Notes: generated by a model not told the origin, from the sequence alone. DNA of 64,000 nucleotides from Anaerolineales bacterium (GCA_030583905.1 CP129481.1:2170001-2234000), one strand, 5' to 3'. Shown: positions 34,716 to 43,039, counted from the stretch's first letter. Program-made: numbers and translations.

Positions 34716-35411
34716 ATGACTGCTGACAGTAAATACAACGAATACCTGTACAAGATGTCCGCGCACCTGCGCAGGGGATTAGGCGAAGTGCAGAGGAAGG
34801 TCAATGACTTGTACAAGGTCGAAGAACTTGAAGATTACATTGACTCAAAAGATTCGCCCATCGAGCATATCCATGCCGCATTGGTGCCGTTGATGGCGCA
34901 GGTCAATGACTTTCATGACTATGCCCTGACCGTAACTGACAGGATGGAACTACACCTTGACGAAGTGGATGTCCATGCTGTGATGGATGGCGTGTTGACC
35001 ATCGCCGACCAGCTTGTGGAAGCCGGATCCGGCTTGAGATTGGAAGAGGATATCGCCGAGAATCTGCCGTCGGTGGAGGCGGACGCGGAGCGGCTCACAC
35101 AGGCGTTGTTGAATTACATCCACAACGCCGTCAAATTCACCGAGAGCGGCACGATCACCGTCCGTGTGACGCGGGAGACGCAGAACATCCTGTTCGAAGT
35201 CAGCGACACGGGTATTGGCATCCCCGAGGAAAAGCAGGAACTGGTCTTCGAGCCGTTCGAGACCATTCTGGATGACAAAACCGACCCGCGCCTGGGGTTT
35301 GGTATCGGTCTCAAGCTCGTCGAGCACATCATTGACCTGCACGACGGCGAGACCTGGTTCGAGAGCCGCGAAGGGGCGGGAAGTTCGTTCTTTTTCACGA
35401 TCCCGGTGTAA
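34716..35411 (+). CDS. Histidine-kinase-like ATPase without sensor domain
   Basis: 231 residues. The C-terminal half is a GHKL ATPase domain: N-box ALLNYIHNAVKFTESG, G1 DTGIGIPEEK, F-box VFEPFE and G2 GFGIGLKLVEHI. The N-terminal half has a helical dimerisation-like segment (residues about 10-110). The expected SHELRTPL box reads SAHLRRGL, so His17 is shifted by one position and Ala occupies the normal phospho-acceptor place. There is no membrane segment or sensor domain and no response regulator gene beside it. It lies 9 bases after the exporter pair and may regulate it. Confidence 0.82.
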   Translation: MTADSKYNEYLYKMSAHLRRGLGEVQRKVNDLYKVEELEDYIDSKDSPIEHIHAALVPLMAQVNDFHDYALTVTDRMELHLDEVDVHAVMDGVLTIADQLVEAGSGLRLEEDIAENLPSVEADAERLTQALLNYIHNAVKFTESGTITVRVTRETQNILFEVSDTGIGIPEEKQELVFEPFETILDDKTDPRLGFGIGLKLVEHIIDLHDGETWFESREGAGSSFFFTIPV

Positions 35412-35425
35412 TTCGCCCTTCCATC

Positions 35426-35863
35426 TTACGCGGCTTTCTGTTTGAACAGGTCGCGCGTCAGCAGAATGCCGCCCACACCGACCACGGCAATGGCAACCGC
35501 GTACAGCAGGATGGGGACCAGCACAAGCGCCATCAGCCAGGGCGTCGGTTCCGTCTCGCCGGAAGCCAGCCCGGTGACGATTGCCAAGCCCTGCCCGCCG
35601 AACAATAGAACGACCGCGACTGCCAAGCCCCAGCCGATCAACTTGACATGGGCGTGTTCGCGCAGCGATGCCCACAATAACAGCAGGCTGCCGAGCAAAG
35701 CGGACGGGAATAACTCCGCCGGCATGAGATAGTCGAAGCGAAAGACACCCGCCATCATCAGTGACCCGAGCCCGAGAATAAAAGGCGCCGCCACGGGGAA
35801 CCAGGTCAGTACGGTTCCCACGAGCGCCAAGATTTTCGAGTACACGTTCTTATTGTTCTTCAT
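35426..35863 (-). CDS. Small four-helix membrane protein of unknown function
   Basis: 145 residues from the ATG at 35863, which has AAAGGAG on the minus strand; a longer frame upstream lacks one. The four hydrophobic segments lie at about 9-30, 41-60, 68-88 and 108-130, and the C-terminus is basic (LLTRDLFKQKAA). No family is recognised. It faces the HK-like gene and ends 15 bases after it. Confidence 0.7.
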   Translation of the reverse strand: MKNNKNVYSKILALVGTVLTWFPVAAPFILGLGSLMMAGVFRFDYLMPAELFPSALLGSLLLLWASLREHAHVKLIGWGLAVAVVLLFGGQGLAIVTGLASGETEPTPWLMALVLVPILLYAVAIAVVGVGGILLTRDLFKQKAA

Positions 35864-35932
35864 GGCAGACTCCTTTTCCGATTCCATCATAGCACGCGGA
35901 ATTGCAAATTTCAATGAAAACACCGTACTGGA

Positions 35933-35938
35933 TATAAT
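35933..35938 (+). promoter_or_regulatory. Candidate -10 box for the DUF4491-type gene pair
   Basis: TATAAT, with TTTCAA as a possible -35 at a spacing of 18 bases. The first ATG of the pair follows at 35965 with GGGAG in front. Confidence 0.45.
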
Positions 35939-35964
35939 GGACGAAAATCATCATGGGAGTTCTT

Positions 35965-36384
35965 ATGGAGATCAATTTCGTTGGGCTTGCCGCCGCGCTG
36001 GCGACGTTTTTTGGGATCTGGTGGGGGCATGTATCTGTCCGTAAGATCGAACGGGAGGTCGTGAACTTGTGGATACCAGCCACGATCGCGTTTGTATTGG
36101 GGTTGGGATTGTGGTTCGCTTCCACCCTGACCTCGAGCCTGCCTCTGTCTGCGGCGGCGGGTATCGTCGGTGTGACCTTGCTGTGGGATGCGCTTGAGAT
36201 CGGCATCCGCCAGCCCAGGCGCATCAAGCGTGGAGAAGCTCCTGCCAATCCGAATAACCCTCGTCATGCAAAGATTCTCGCGGATTATCCCGAAGCGACC
36301 ACTGTGGATTTGCTTGAGCGCGATCCGATCGGAAGGCAATATACTCCTCAGGAGATTGCCGCGCTGAAGGAAGGTGCAAAATGA
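35965..36384 (+). CDS. DUF4491-like membrane protein (paralogue 1)
   Basis: 139 residues from the ATG at 35965. Pattern NFVGLAAALATFFGI, then HVSVRKIEREVVNLWIPATI, a two-helix middle and LLWDALEIGIRQPRRIKRGE ending in an extra tail of about 40 residues. It shares the order of features with DUF4491 proteins and with the following gene but is more divergent, so the assignment is tentative. It overlaps the next gene by four bases (ATGA). Confidence 0.6.
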   Translation: MEINFVGLAAALATFFGIWWGHVSVRKIEREVVNLWIPATIAFVLGLGLWFASTLTSSLPLSAAAGIVGVTLLWDALEIGIRQPRRIKRGEAPANPNNPRHAKILADYPEATTVDLLERDPIGRQYTPQEIAALKEGAK

Positions 36385-36713
36385 ATTTCTTCGGCATCTG
36401 GATCTGTTTGATTACGTTGTTCGTGATCGGAATGGGCTTTATGTGGGTGATCCGAGGGGAGCGATATTTCGGTTATCTGTGGTGGCCCTATGTGATCGGA
36501 CTGGGCGCGGCGTGTGTGATCGGCGCGTTATTCGTCCCGAACGATTGGGTTTCCGCCCTGCTTGGCGCAGCGGGCGCTTCGTTGATCTGGGGCGCGACCG
36601 AACTAAAAGAACAAGCCTTGCGCGGGGAGTTGGGTTGGTATCCCTTCAATGGGAAGAAGATCGATCCACCCTTTGTGGATGCGATCAAGAAGTGGAAGGC
36701 ACCGAGCTTGTAG
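36381..36713 (+). CDS. DUF4491 membrane protein (paralogue 2)
   Basis: 110 residues with three hydrophobic helices. It fits DUF4491 closely: MNFFGIWICLITLFVIGMGF, GERYFGYLWWPYVIGLG and LIWGATELKEQALRGELGWYP. The function is unknown. It forms a translationally coupled pair with its divergent relative. Confidence 0.8.
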   Translation: MNFFGIWICLITLFVIGMGFMWVIRGERYFGYLWWPYVIGLGAACVIGALFVPNDWVSALLGAAGASLIWGATELKEQALRGELGWYPFNGKKIDPPFVDAIKKWKAPSL

Positions 36714-36785
36714 TATTCCAGACCTGGCGGGTTTCCGATAGATGGGCAAGTAACCCTAAGGACGATTATAGGCAGAGTTGGATGA

Positions 36786-37097
36786 ATGTCAATATGTCTG
36801 TCTGAAAAATTGACATTTACTAACTTCCTGCTTTCCCTTGATGACTACACTTTATCTGTAGTTCAAGAATTTGCATCAGAAGGCGTAACATCTGTTGCAG
36901 GAACAATTGATGAGAAATTCCTAGGGAAGATTGCCGGTTATTTAAGTTTCGCTATTGGAATAGCACAAGATCACAATACCGGAATGGTTGATAAGTTCGC
37001 GGATAGCGCTGCCTTTGTGATTTATAATGGCAAAGGTGATGTTTTGGTAACGTCTCAAACCTACATAAATAATGGGCGAGAAACAGTGGAGGGATGA
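36786..37097 (+). CDS. Unknown 103-residue protein, possible orphan Rhs-tip remnant
   Basis: 103 residues, AT-rich compared with the genes on its left. No family recognised. The core DEKFLGKIAGYLSFAIGIAQ is weakly hydrophobic and the end is acidic. Its stop overlaps the ATG of the next short gene (ATGA). Its position left of the Rhs fragment suggests a leftover toxin-tip piece, but the sequence does not prove this. Confidence 0.4.
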   Translation: MSICLSEKLTFTNFLLSLDDYTLSVVQEFASEGVTSVAGTIDEKFLGKIAGYLSFAIGIAQDHNTGMVDKFADSAAFVIYNGKGDVLVTSQTYINNGRETVEG

Positions 37098-37243
37098 TAA
37101 CACTAGGTGGTGCTGGGGCATGCCGTATACACTGGGGAGGATGTGTAGCTCTAGTGGCTGGTGCTGGTTTCCTAATAAAAATTGCTAAAAATATAGGCGA
37201 GGAAAAGTTCAAGTTTCTTCAACAAATGATACTACCACAATAA
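37094..37243 (+). CDS. Short glycine-rich hydrophobic protein (49 aa)
   Basis: 49 residues from the ATG at 37094, coupled to the previous gene. The N-terminal half is Gly/Ala-rich and hydrophobic (GGAGACRIHWGGCVALVAG) with the end EEKFKFLQQMILPQ. It could be a membrane peptide or the tail of a broken larger toxin gene. Confidence 0.4.
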   Translation: MITLGGAGACRIHWGGCVALVAGAGFLIKIAKNIGEEKFKFLQQMILPQ

Positions 37244-37259
37244 AAGCGAGAAAACTATT

Positions 37260-37640
37260 ATGAAATCATCAAAAATACTAATAAATGGGCTTGTAACACA
37301 GTATGCCGTAGGAGTTTGTTGGATTTTTCTTGAATGGACAATCGAAGTAACGTCGGGATACTTTGATGCATCCGAAATATTATATAGGGTTGGAATGGCT
37401 CTTTTTCTGGTTTGGGTTATGTACTTAAACTCGAAGAAGAATAATATTAATATATTAATCTTCTTGATTTATTCAAACATACTTCTCTCAGGGGTAGGTC
37501 TCGTTTTTCTTCAAGGTGAATTACTTAATACTGCAACTGGAAGTCTTGTTGTTACGCGAATAGCATTCGTAGCGATTGCATTTGTTGGTATAATAGCATT
37601 AATTCTTAATGCGCGTCTCAAAAATGATAGTGTTTGGTAG
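37260..37640 (+). CDS. Four-helix membrane protein, candidate immunity protein
   Basis: 126 residues with four hydrophobic segments (about 10-27, 41-58, 62-82 and 98-117). No known family. Its place between a possible tip remnant and an Rhs fragment is typical for immunity proteins in polymorphic-toxin loci. It overlaps the start of the Rhs fragment by 32 bases, an artificial junction rather than an operon. Confidence 0.45.
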   Translation: MKSSKILINGLVTQYAVGVCWIFLEWTIEVTSGYFDASEILYRVGMALFLVWVMYLNSKKNNINILIFLIYSNILLSGVGLVFLQGELLNTATGSLVVTRIAFVAIAFVGIIALILNARLKNDSVW

Positions 37641-38784
37641 CGAACCCTTCGGCGCGCACTACGAAGTGACTAATGGAGTCGTGACCAAATATTATTATGC
37701 AGGCGCACAGAGAATAGCCATGCGACAAGATGGAGATCTGTTCTTCATAATCGGCGACCACCTGGGCTCGGCCAGCCTTGTCACCAATGCCAATGGGACC
37801 AAAGTCTCTGAGATACGCTATCGCGCAGCATCCCTGTGGGACAAGGCGTGGGGTGAAGTCCGCTATGAGAGTGGAGCAAGCCCCACCGAATACACCTACA
37901 CGGGACAATACTCCTACACCGCGGACTTCGGTCTCATGTTTTATCGCGAAGCATCCCGTAGCGACAGCGAAGTGGATAATGCAAGGTGGTATGACCCGTC
38001 ACTGGGACGCTTTGCCCAGGCGGATACGATTGTGCCGAGTGGTATACAAGGCTGGGACAGATATGCGTATGTCAATAATTCGCCGGTGATATATACAGAT
38101 CCAAGCGGGCATTTTTCAGAAGAAAAACAACTCAAAAAATGGTATGGCTTAAATTGGAGAGATAAATTTTCTCCTATTATGATTTCCTTCTTACTCGAAG
38201 GGCAAATGGGAGATGTCATTCATGGCGATGGTATTTCCATTATGTTTGTTGAGGATGAAGATGGTGTCTTGTCAATATGGAACTTAGATTCAAAATCTCT
38301 TGAAGAAATATCAAATTACAATGATATTGATCCAGAAAAAGTAGCGTTATATAGACCTTCTCAGGCTGGCGATGGTCCAACGCCAACAAGTTGGGTTGGT
38401 GGGCTTGGCGAGGGAATTGGTAAACCATGGTATGGTAATCCAGTATATGAAAAAATATTTGACTTAGGCTGCAATCAATGTGCAGATGTGTATAATTTGC
38501 CAGATAGATGGTATCAAGGAGATAATCAAACTTATGTTGATGTAGTTGGTGGACCAGTTGGTTTTCAGATGAGTATTGGAAATACGGTGGGAGTTGGTTA
38601 TTCTGTATATGAACTGGCAAGACAAATAGGATCAAGGTCAATGGGCGATCCACGTTTGGGAATTGCCATTCTGGCAATATCATTAATCGACGCAATTCTG
38701 TGGGATACTGCTTACGGCATACAAGGCCCTGGTCATATAGCACCTATACCTTTGGTGCCTCGGCCTCCAACACCTAATCCATAA
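37609..38784 (+). CDS. Rhs/YD-repeat core fragment with variable C-terminal tip
   Basis: 391 residues. The first about 12 come from the overlapping gene; the rest is the conserved end of an Rhs protein: GDHLGSASLVTNANGTKVSEIRY, YTYTGQYSYTADFGLMFYRE (an altered YSxxTGLxYxxARxYDP motif), ARWYDPSLGRFAQADTIVPS and YAYVNNSPVIYTDPSGH, the standard RHS repeat-associated core boundary. After DPSGH (about residue 168) follows a unique C-terminal region of about 220 residues with no recognisable toxin motif, ending in a Pro-rich tail. It lacks the shell and secretion parts, so it is a displaced tip. Confidence 0.8.
   Translation: MRVSKMIVFGSEPFGAHYEVTNGVVTKYYYAGAQRIAMRQDGDLFFIIGDHLGSASLVTNANGTKVSEIRYRAASLWDKAWGEVRYESGASPTEYTYTGQYSYTADFGLMFYREASRSDSEVDNARWYDPSLGRFAQADTIVPSGIQGWDRYAYVNNSPVIYTDPSGHFSEEKQLKKWYGLNWRDKFSPIMISFLLEGQMGDVIHGDGISIMFVEDEDGVLSIWNLDSKSLEEISNYNDIDPEKVALYRPSQAGDGPTPTSWVGGLGEGIGKPWYGNPVYEKIFDLGCNQCADVYNLPDRWYQGDNQTYVDVVGGPVGFQMSIGNTVGVGYSVYELARQIGSRSMGDPRLGIAILAISLIDAILWDTAYGIQGPGHIAPIPLVPRPPTPNP
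37895..38002 (+). repeat. 108-bp Rhs-core repeat, copy A
   Basis: The sequence CCTACACGGGACAATACTCC through TGACCCGTCAC recurs at 39506-39613 with only a few changes. It marks the point where tips are exchanged. Confidence 0.88.
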
Positions 38785-38789
38785 AGTAT

Positions 38790-39188
38790 ATGAATAAAAA
38801 ATATAGCAACCCGCTTTTGTTTATGTACATAAAGTTATTGATTTCAATCATAGCTATATACTTACTCTTAAGAGAAAATACCTTGGCTACATCTTTTATG
38901 CTGATTTCTTCTCTAATTGGAGCAATTTTGAGTATCCTTTTTGTCTTCCTGGAGAATAAATTGAGTGAATACAATTATGAAAATAGTATATTTATAGTAA
39001 GTGAAATTCCTGACTATATAGTGTGTTTTTTCCTTATTATCGCAATTCTCCAACCCAATGAAACAAAATATGAATATATGTTTATTTTTATTGCGTTAAT
39101 GCTCGCGGCTGTTTTCTCTTCTATATTTGTAGTGATTCATTTCGTTTTCAAGAAAACCTTAATATGGAAAAAGAAATATACAAATTAA
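38790..39188 (+). CDS. Four-helix membrane protein, candidate immunity to the Rhs tip
   Basis: 132 residues, AT-rich, with four hydrophobic helices at about 10-26, 32-52, 68-85 and 96-118. It starts 5 bases after the Rhs-tip stop, which is the standard place for an immunity gene. No family is recognised. If the tip forms pores or acts in the membrane, a membrane immunity protein would make sense. Confidence 0.55.
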   Translation: MNKKYSNPLLFMYIKLLISIIAIYLLLRENTLATSFMLISSLIGAILSILFVFLENKLSEYNYENSIFIVSEIPDYIVCFFLIIAILQPNETKYEYMFIFIALMLAAVFSSIFVVIHFVFKKTLIWKKKYTN

Positions 39189-39249
39189 TAGGAATTATTG
39201 CTATTGTAAGATTGTCTGATTTGATATGCTTCCTATTACTTTGTTGGCC

Positions 39250-39614
39250 TCACTATGAAATCACGGGTAATGAAACCACAAAATACTATTGCGCTGGAAG
39301 TCAACGCATTGCGATCCCGAAGGACATCGGGACGGTGTGAGAAAGGCTGGAGAGTTGTTCTACATCCTTGGCGACCATTTGGGTTCTACCAGCATCGTCA
39401 CCGATGGCAATGAGACCGTGGTCTCCGAGATGCGCGAGGGAGAAGTCCGCTATGAGAGCGGAGCGAGTCCCACCGAATACACCCTTCGGCATGCTCAGGG
39501 CAACGCCTACACGGGATAATACTCCTACACCGCGGACTTCGGTCTCGTGTTTTATCGCGAAGCATCCCGTAGCGACAGCGAAGTGGATAATGCAAGGTGG
39601 TACGACCCGTCACG
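39250..39614 (+). pseudogene. Degenerate Rhs-core fragment
   Basis: Translates as HYEITGNETTKYYCAGSQRIAI, matching the Rhs core at 37609, then hits a TGA and resumes in a shifted frame (GDHLGSTSIVTDGNE...). A second stop (TAA) interrupts the YTG repeat, and the homology ends abruptly after TACGACCCGTCAC. Two short insertions (around 39312-39331 and 39484-39507) carry CCTTCGG-type sequence and cause the breaks. Confidence 0.85.
39506..39613 (+). repeat. 108-bp Rhs-core repeat, copy B
   Basis: Partner of 37895-38002. The region after it is unrelated to the tip that follows copy A, so the two copies had different tips or the second tip has been lost. Confidence 0.88.
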
Positions 39615-39644
39615 CCCTTGTCACCTTACCCATAGAAGGAAATC

Positions 39645-40649
39645 ATGATCAATCGTTTCGCTTTTCAATTCTTAATCATATTGGCACTGACAAGTTGCAA
39701 CTCTTTTTACAAAGATCACAGCAAGCAGCTTGTCCCTGTTCCGATCTCAACCGCCGAAACCGGGGTGTATGTGGATGTTGCATGGATCAATGAAGACACG
39801 ATTGCGGCAGTTGTAAAGCGTGATAATACCTTTGTTGGTAATAAAAGGTGTACCCAAGAGGATTTACTCACCCTTAATTTAAAATCAAGACAAGTGCAAC
39901 TGATAGATTTAGATTTGGAAAAGGATTGCATGGGTTATATTATTAGCAACCTGCAAAAACTCCCCGATCAGAACATTGGTTATCTTTTCAGTAGTTTCGG
40001 AATTGATAGTGACAATGGTTTTGTGAGGCATTTGGAAGTGAAGGAGGGTGATTATTCCTTACTGGAGGAGTATTTGGTAACCGCGGATCAGTTCGCCTAT
40101 TCTCCCACTATGAGAGAGATCATTGTTACAAGAGTAGATGGGATTGATGCGTCAAAGACTTTTCTGGTCAAGGATAATGGCGAAGAGATCGATATTTCGC
40201 CGGGGTTTGCAAGGGCAAAGTCACCTGCATGGTCTGGAGATAACATAATTGCCTTTTTTGGAACGAATACTTTCGAGAAAGAAAAAGAACCCATTATTCA
40301 GTTCTATTCCTTTGAAAAATACCTGGGCTATCCCTGGCAGTTATATATGTATGATCCCATTACTGCTGAGATACAGGAACTCCCCCTCGAAGTGGTGGAT
40401 CCCGGCAAACTCAAATGGTCGCCCGACTCAAAAACGCTTGGCTTTCGAGGATCGATCAAGGGCATTCGAGGAGTTTGGCTTGTCAGCAACCTTGACGACC
40501 CTGATAATTTGTTCATTGTCAGAATTGTAGATGCCGAAGCAACGTTTGATTTTTCACCGGATGGAGAGTCGATAGTTTTTGCTTATATAGGATTGCAAAA
40601 CAAAGACAAACAGGACCAACTTTACATCGTCACTCTTCCAAGTGAATAA
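39645..40649 (+). CDS. Lipoprotein with beta-propeller (TolB-like) repeats
   Basis: 334 residues. A type II signal peptide ends in LALTSC (Cys18). The mature part has repeated blade-like units such as VDVAWINEDTIAAV, PGKLKWSPDSKTLGFRGSIKG and ATFDFSPDGESIVFAYIG, the WD40-like/TolB pattern. AAGGAAATC stands before the ATG. Its codon use is AT-richer than the flanking metabolic genes, so it may be an acquired gene. Confidence 0.75.
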   Translation: MINRFAFQFLIILALTSCNSFYKDHSKQLVPVPISTAETGVYVDVAWINEDTIAAVVKRDNTFVGNKRCTQEDLLTLNLKSRQVQLIDLDLEKDCMGYIISNLQKLPDQNIGYLFSSFGIDSDNGFVRHLEVKEGDYSLLEEYLVTADQFAYSPTMREIIVTRVDGIDASKTFLVKDNGEEIDISPGFARAKSPAWSGDNIIAFFGTNTFEKEKEPIIQFYSFEKYLGYPWQLYMYDPITAEIQELPLEVVDPGKLKWSPDSKTLGFRGSIKGIRGVWLVSNLDDPDNLFIVRIVDAEATFDFSPDGESIVFAYIGLQNKDKQDQLYIVTLPSE

Positions 40650-40804
40650 GATGATAATAGGTTGGTCTTCAGTTATCCTTTTAGTAACAACAAAAACCGG
40701 CAGATTGAAGTATTTCTAGTGCTGAATACGCTGATTGGTTGGGGAGTTCAGGGGATAAAGTACACTGGAATACCGTTATGTACACAATTCCAAGGAGGTA
40801 ATTA

Positions 40805-41311
40805 ATGAAGAAAGGGCATGTAGTCTTTGTAATCATTGCAAGCGCATTTGTGTTAACAGGATGTTCCAGAACGGGAATGGTTCCTTCTCAAGATGCTGAT
40901 GCTTTGTTTATGGAAATATACGAGAATTGCTCGATGAATGAAGCGTTGCATCTGAGCATGATGGAGCTAATACCTGACAGCGAAAACAGATTGGTAGTAT
41001 TGCTTGAAAGTGTTTCAGATAGATCGGTGATGCTTCCGCTAGGATTCAATCTTCAGTTGTTTTCTTTTAACAAAGATGATGGTAAATGGATACAAGAAAA
41101 TAATTACACACAGTATTTCCCTGTGGATGGATATTACATGATTGGAAGAAATGATCCAGAAACTGAGCTTGCGAATTTATTCATCCCCATTAAGCCAAGT
41201 GTAAAAAACAAAATGAAGTTGCGTGCCGTGGTTTATGGTCACATTTACGAAAAGGGAATTGAAACAGATGAATGCACTGGAGCCTTTGTAGATTTTGAAT
41301 TCACTCCGTAA
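40805..41311 (+). CDS. Lipoprotein of unknown function
   Basis: 168 residues. A type II signal peptide ends in FVLTGC (Cys20). The mature domain looks like a beta-sandwich (NRLVVLLESVSDRSVMLPLGFNLQLFSF, KMKLRAVVYGHIYE). AAGGAGG lies just before the ATG. No known family. AT-rich, in the same accessory zone as the lipoprotein upstream. Confidence 0.7.
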   Translation: MKKGHVVFVIIASAFVLTGCSRTGMVPSQDADALFMEIYENCSMNEALHLSMMELIPDSENRLVVLLESVSDRSVMLPLGFNLQLFSFNKDDGKWIQENNYTQYFPVDGYYMIGRNDPETELANLFIPIKPSVKNKMKLRAVVYGHIYEKGIETDECTGAFVDFEFTP

Positions 41312-41375
41312 GCATTTGTGGGTCAGAATTTTGCACAATAACGGTACTGCTTTGTGCCTATTCCGGGCATAATGG

Positions 41376-41470
41376 TACGAGCCCGCCCCGGCACGCGTCC
41401 CGTCCAGCCGGAAAAAGGACTTGCCTGCGCTTTGCTGCCTTCTCTTTTTAGCACTCAACCGCGGAGCACC
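41376..41470. other. GC-rich structured spacer, possible attC relic
   Basis: The GC-rich stretch around CCCGCCCCGGCACGCGTCCC contains inverted segments and shares short blocks (GGAC, CCGTCCAGCC) with the sequence at 42312-42472. An ACTCAAC box lies at 41454-41460. It sits downstream of the minus-strand gene at 41527. An incomplete cassette recombination site is possible but unproven. Confidence 0.3.
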
Positions 41471-41526
41471 CCTTTGGGGTTGACACTGCTGTTAATCGGT
41501 GGACGGCGTGATATTTGGATGCTAAC

Positions 41527-42282
41527 CTATTGGATATCAGACCGCACAGCAAACCGGCTTGTGATGGGGCTGACTGGGACACGTTCATCGCGTAAAAGAT
41601 TGTTCAGATTGGGAGCATCGTTTGCTGCCACGGTCCAGGGATTCCCAAAGAGACGATTGAGACCCAGGGCGATTTCATAAAAGTTGAGCCCGGGATTTCC
41701 ATCGAGATGATAGATGCCGGCAGAATGGCAATTCATGATATATCTGAGACTATCAGCCGTGTCGGCGAGAAACGAACAGGCTTGATACCAGTTGACGCTG
41801 GCAGTGATACGCCCATCGCTCCGGAAGGTGCGATCTAAAAAATCCACCATATGGTTCGCACCAGGCGCTTCCCCGATCTGCCAACCCAAACGCACCACCA
41901 GCGCATCAGGATTGGAGCCAATGACTCGTTGTTCACATTCGAATTTGTAATTTCCATAACTGTCATCAGGCTGTGGGAGGTTGTTTACTGTAAACGGACC
42001 GCGCTGCGCTGAGGAAAATACAGAAACGGAGCTTGTGAACAGGAACTTGATCCTGTGTAGGGCGCAGGCTTGCGCTGCTGATTCTGCCCAATCAGGACTC
42101 CCATTTGCCAAATGAAAGAACCAGTCAGGATGTTCGTTGACAATGAACTCGTTGATCGCCTTCTGATTATCCGTTGGCACTTGCGCACGGTTCCAAGACA
42201 CGACCCTATGACCAGCCGCCATCAAGGATTTCGCTAAGACGGGTGCAACTGTGCCATTAACTCCGGTTATGATGGCTTTCAT
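41527..42282 (-). CDS. Extended-SDR NAD(P)-dependent epimerase/reductase (RmlD-like)
   Basis: 251 residues. Rossmann start MKAIITGVNGTVAP, the LANGSPDWAE and FTSSVSVF strands, active-site YGNYKFE (YxxxK), and VVRLGWQIGEAP. Extended SDR proteins of this kind act on nucleotide sugars such as dTDP-4-dehydrorhamnose. It begins 30 bases after a GTTGGGC box on the minus strand, a layout seen in integron cassettes. No other sugar-nucleotide genes are nearby. Confidence 0.8.
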   Translation of the reverse strand: MKAIITGVNGTVAPVLAKSLMAAGHRVVSWNRAQVPTDNQKAINEFIVNEHPDWFFHLANGSPDWAESAAQACALHRIKFLFTSSVSVFSSAQRGPFTVNNLPQPDDSYGNYKFECEQRVIGSNPDALVVRLGWQIGEAPGANHMVDFLDRTFRSDGRITASVNWYQACSFLADTADSLRYIMNCHSAGIYHLDGNPGLNFYEIALGLNRLFGNPWTVAANDAPNLNNLLRDERVPVSPITSRFAVRSDIQ

Positions 42283-42311
42283 CTTCTACTTTCCGATTCT
42301 CGAATAGAGCT

Positions 42312-42472
42312 GCCCAACAGGCTCGCGCCCCGAAGGGGTATTGCGGCTCGTCCCGTGTGATCTTCACGGGATTGCCTCGGCGAAGCCGTCCAACCAAAAG
42401 GACCAGGCGTAGAAAAAAGCTTAGGATGTGCGCACGCCGCGAAGTGGAGACGGGGGGCACGCTTGGTTAGGC
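42312..42472 (-). repeat. attC-like imperfect palindrome
   Basis: On the minus strand it starts GCCTAAC and ends GTTGGGC, which fit the R'' (RYYYAAC) and R' (GTTRRRY) boxes of integron attC sites. The inside is highly self-complementary (GTCCCGTGTGATCTTCACGGGAT and GCGCCCCGAAGGGG on the plus strand). The first box overlaps the TAA stop of the gene at 42467, and the last box lies 30 bases before the start of the gene at 42282. At 161 bases it is longer than most attC sites. Confidence 0.5.
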
Positions 42473-43039
42473 GCTGGTGCTTTTTAAGATACGCCCGACA
42501 AAATCACTATACTTCTCAAGCGATAATTTTCTAAAATCTTTTATGCTTTCTGAGACGAGTGTCATTTGATAATTAAATTCACCTTCAAATTTGTCTGAAT
42601 ATAAGCGCATTGCTGGATTCTTATTCTCTAATGTAAGGGCAAATGTATCCCGATTGACTGACAGCAAACCATTTAGAGATTTCAAACTACTAATGACAAT
42701 ATCAAGCGATAATAGAACATCCCAATCCACTTCTAATGAAGCCAATTCTCTATGTAAAGATTTAATAACTTCGACTTCTTGGAAAGAAAAATAAATCCAA
42801 AAAGGTCGTTGCTCAATGTCGTAAAATGTTTTCAGCCGTAATTCGGCATTCGTGATTTGAATTAAAACTCGGGTAAGTAATTTTTCTGTTTTTTCAGAGT
42901 TTTGTTTTTTTGCTTCACGGTTTCGCAAATTATCTATTTGTCTTTCAACCCAAAAAGCAACAGGAATGCCGATTATCAATCCTAATATTGTAGCAAGTGA
43001 GTTAGACGCAAAATTTAGCCAAAACTCCGATGATGTCAT
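42467..43039 (-). CDS. Membrane-anchored helical protein of unknown function
   Basis: 190 residues. One N-terminal membrane helix (residues about 13-32, LATILGLIIGIPVAFWV) followed by a mainly helical soluble part with coiled-coil character (EKTEKLLTRVLIQITNAELRLKTF). No family recognised. The stop codon lies inside the GCCTAAC box of the attC-like sequence. AT-rich codon use. Confidence 0.6.
   Translation of the reverse strand: MTSSEFWLNFASNSLATILGLIIGIPVAFWVERQIDNLRNREAKKQNSEKTEKLLTRVLIQITNAELRLKTFYDIEQRPFWIYFSFQEVEVIKSLHRELASLEVDWDVLLSLDIVISSLKSLNGLLSVNRDTFALTLENKNPAMRLYSDKFEGEFNYQMTLVSESIKDFRKLSLEKYSDFVGRILKSTSA

Noticed and set aside
41376..41500. Possible SRP or other structural RNA in the GC-rich spacer
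   Set aside because: GAAGGCAGC on the minus strand recalls SRP RNA, but the conserved GGAAGGAAGCAGCC context and pairing are missing.
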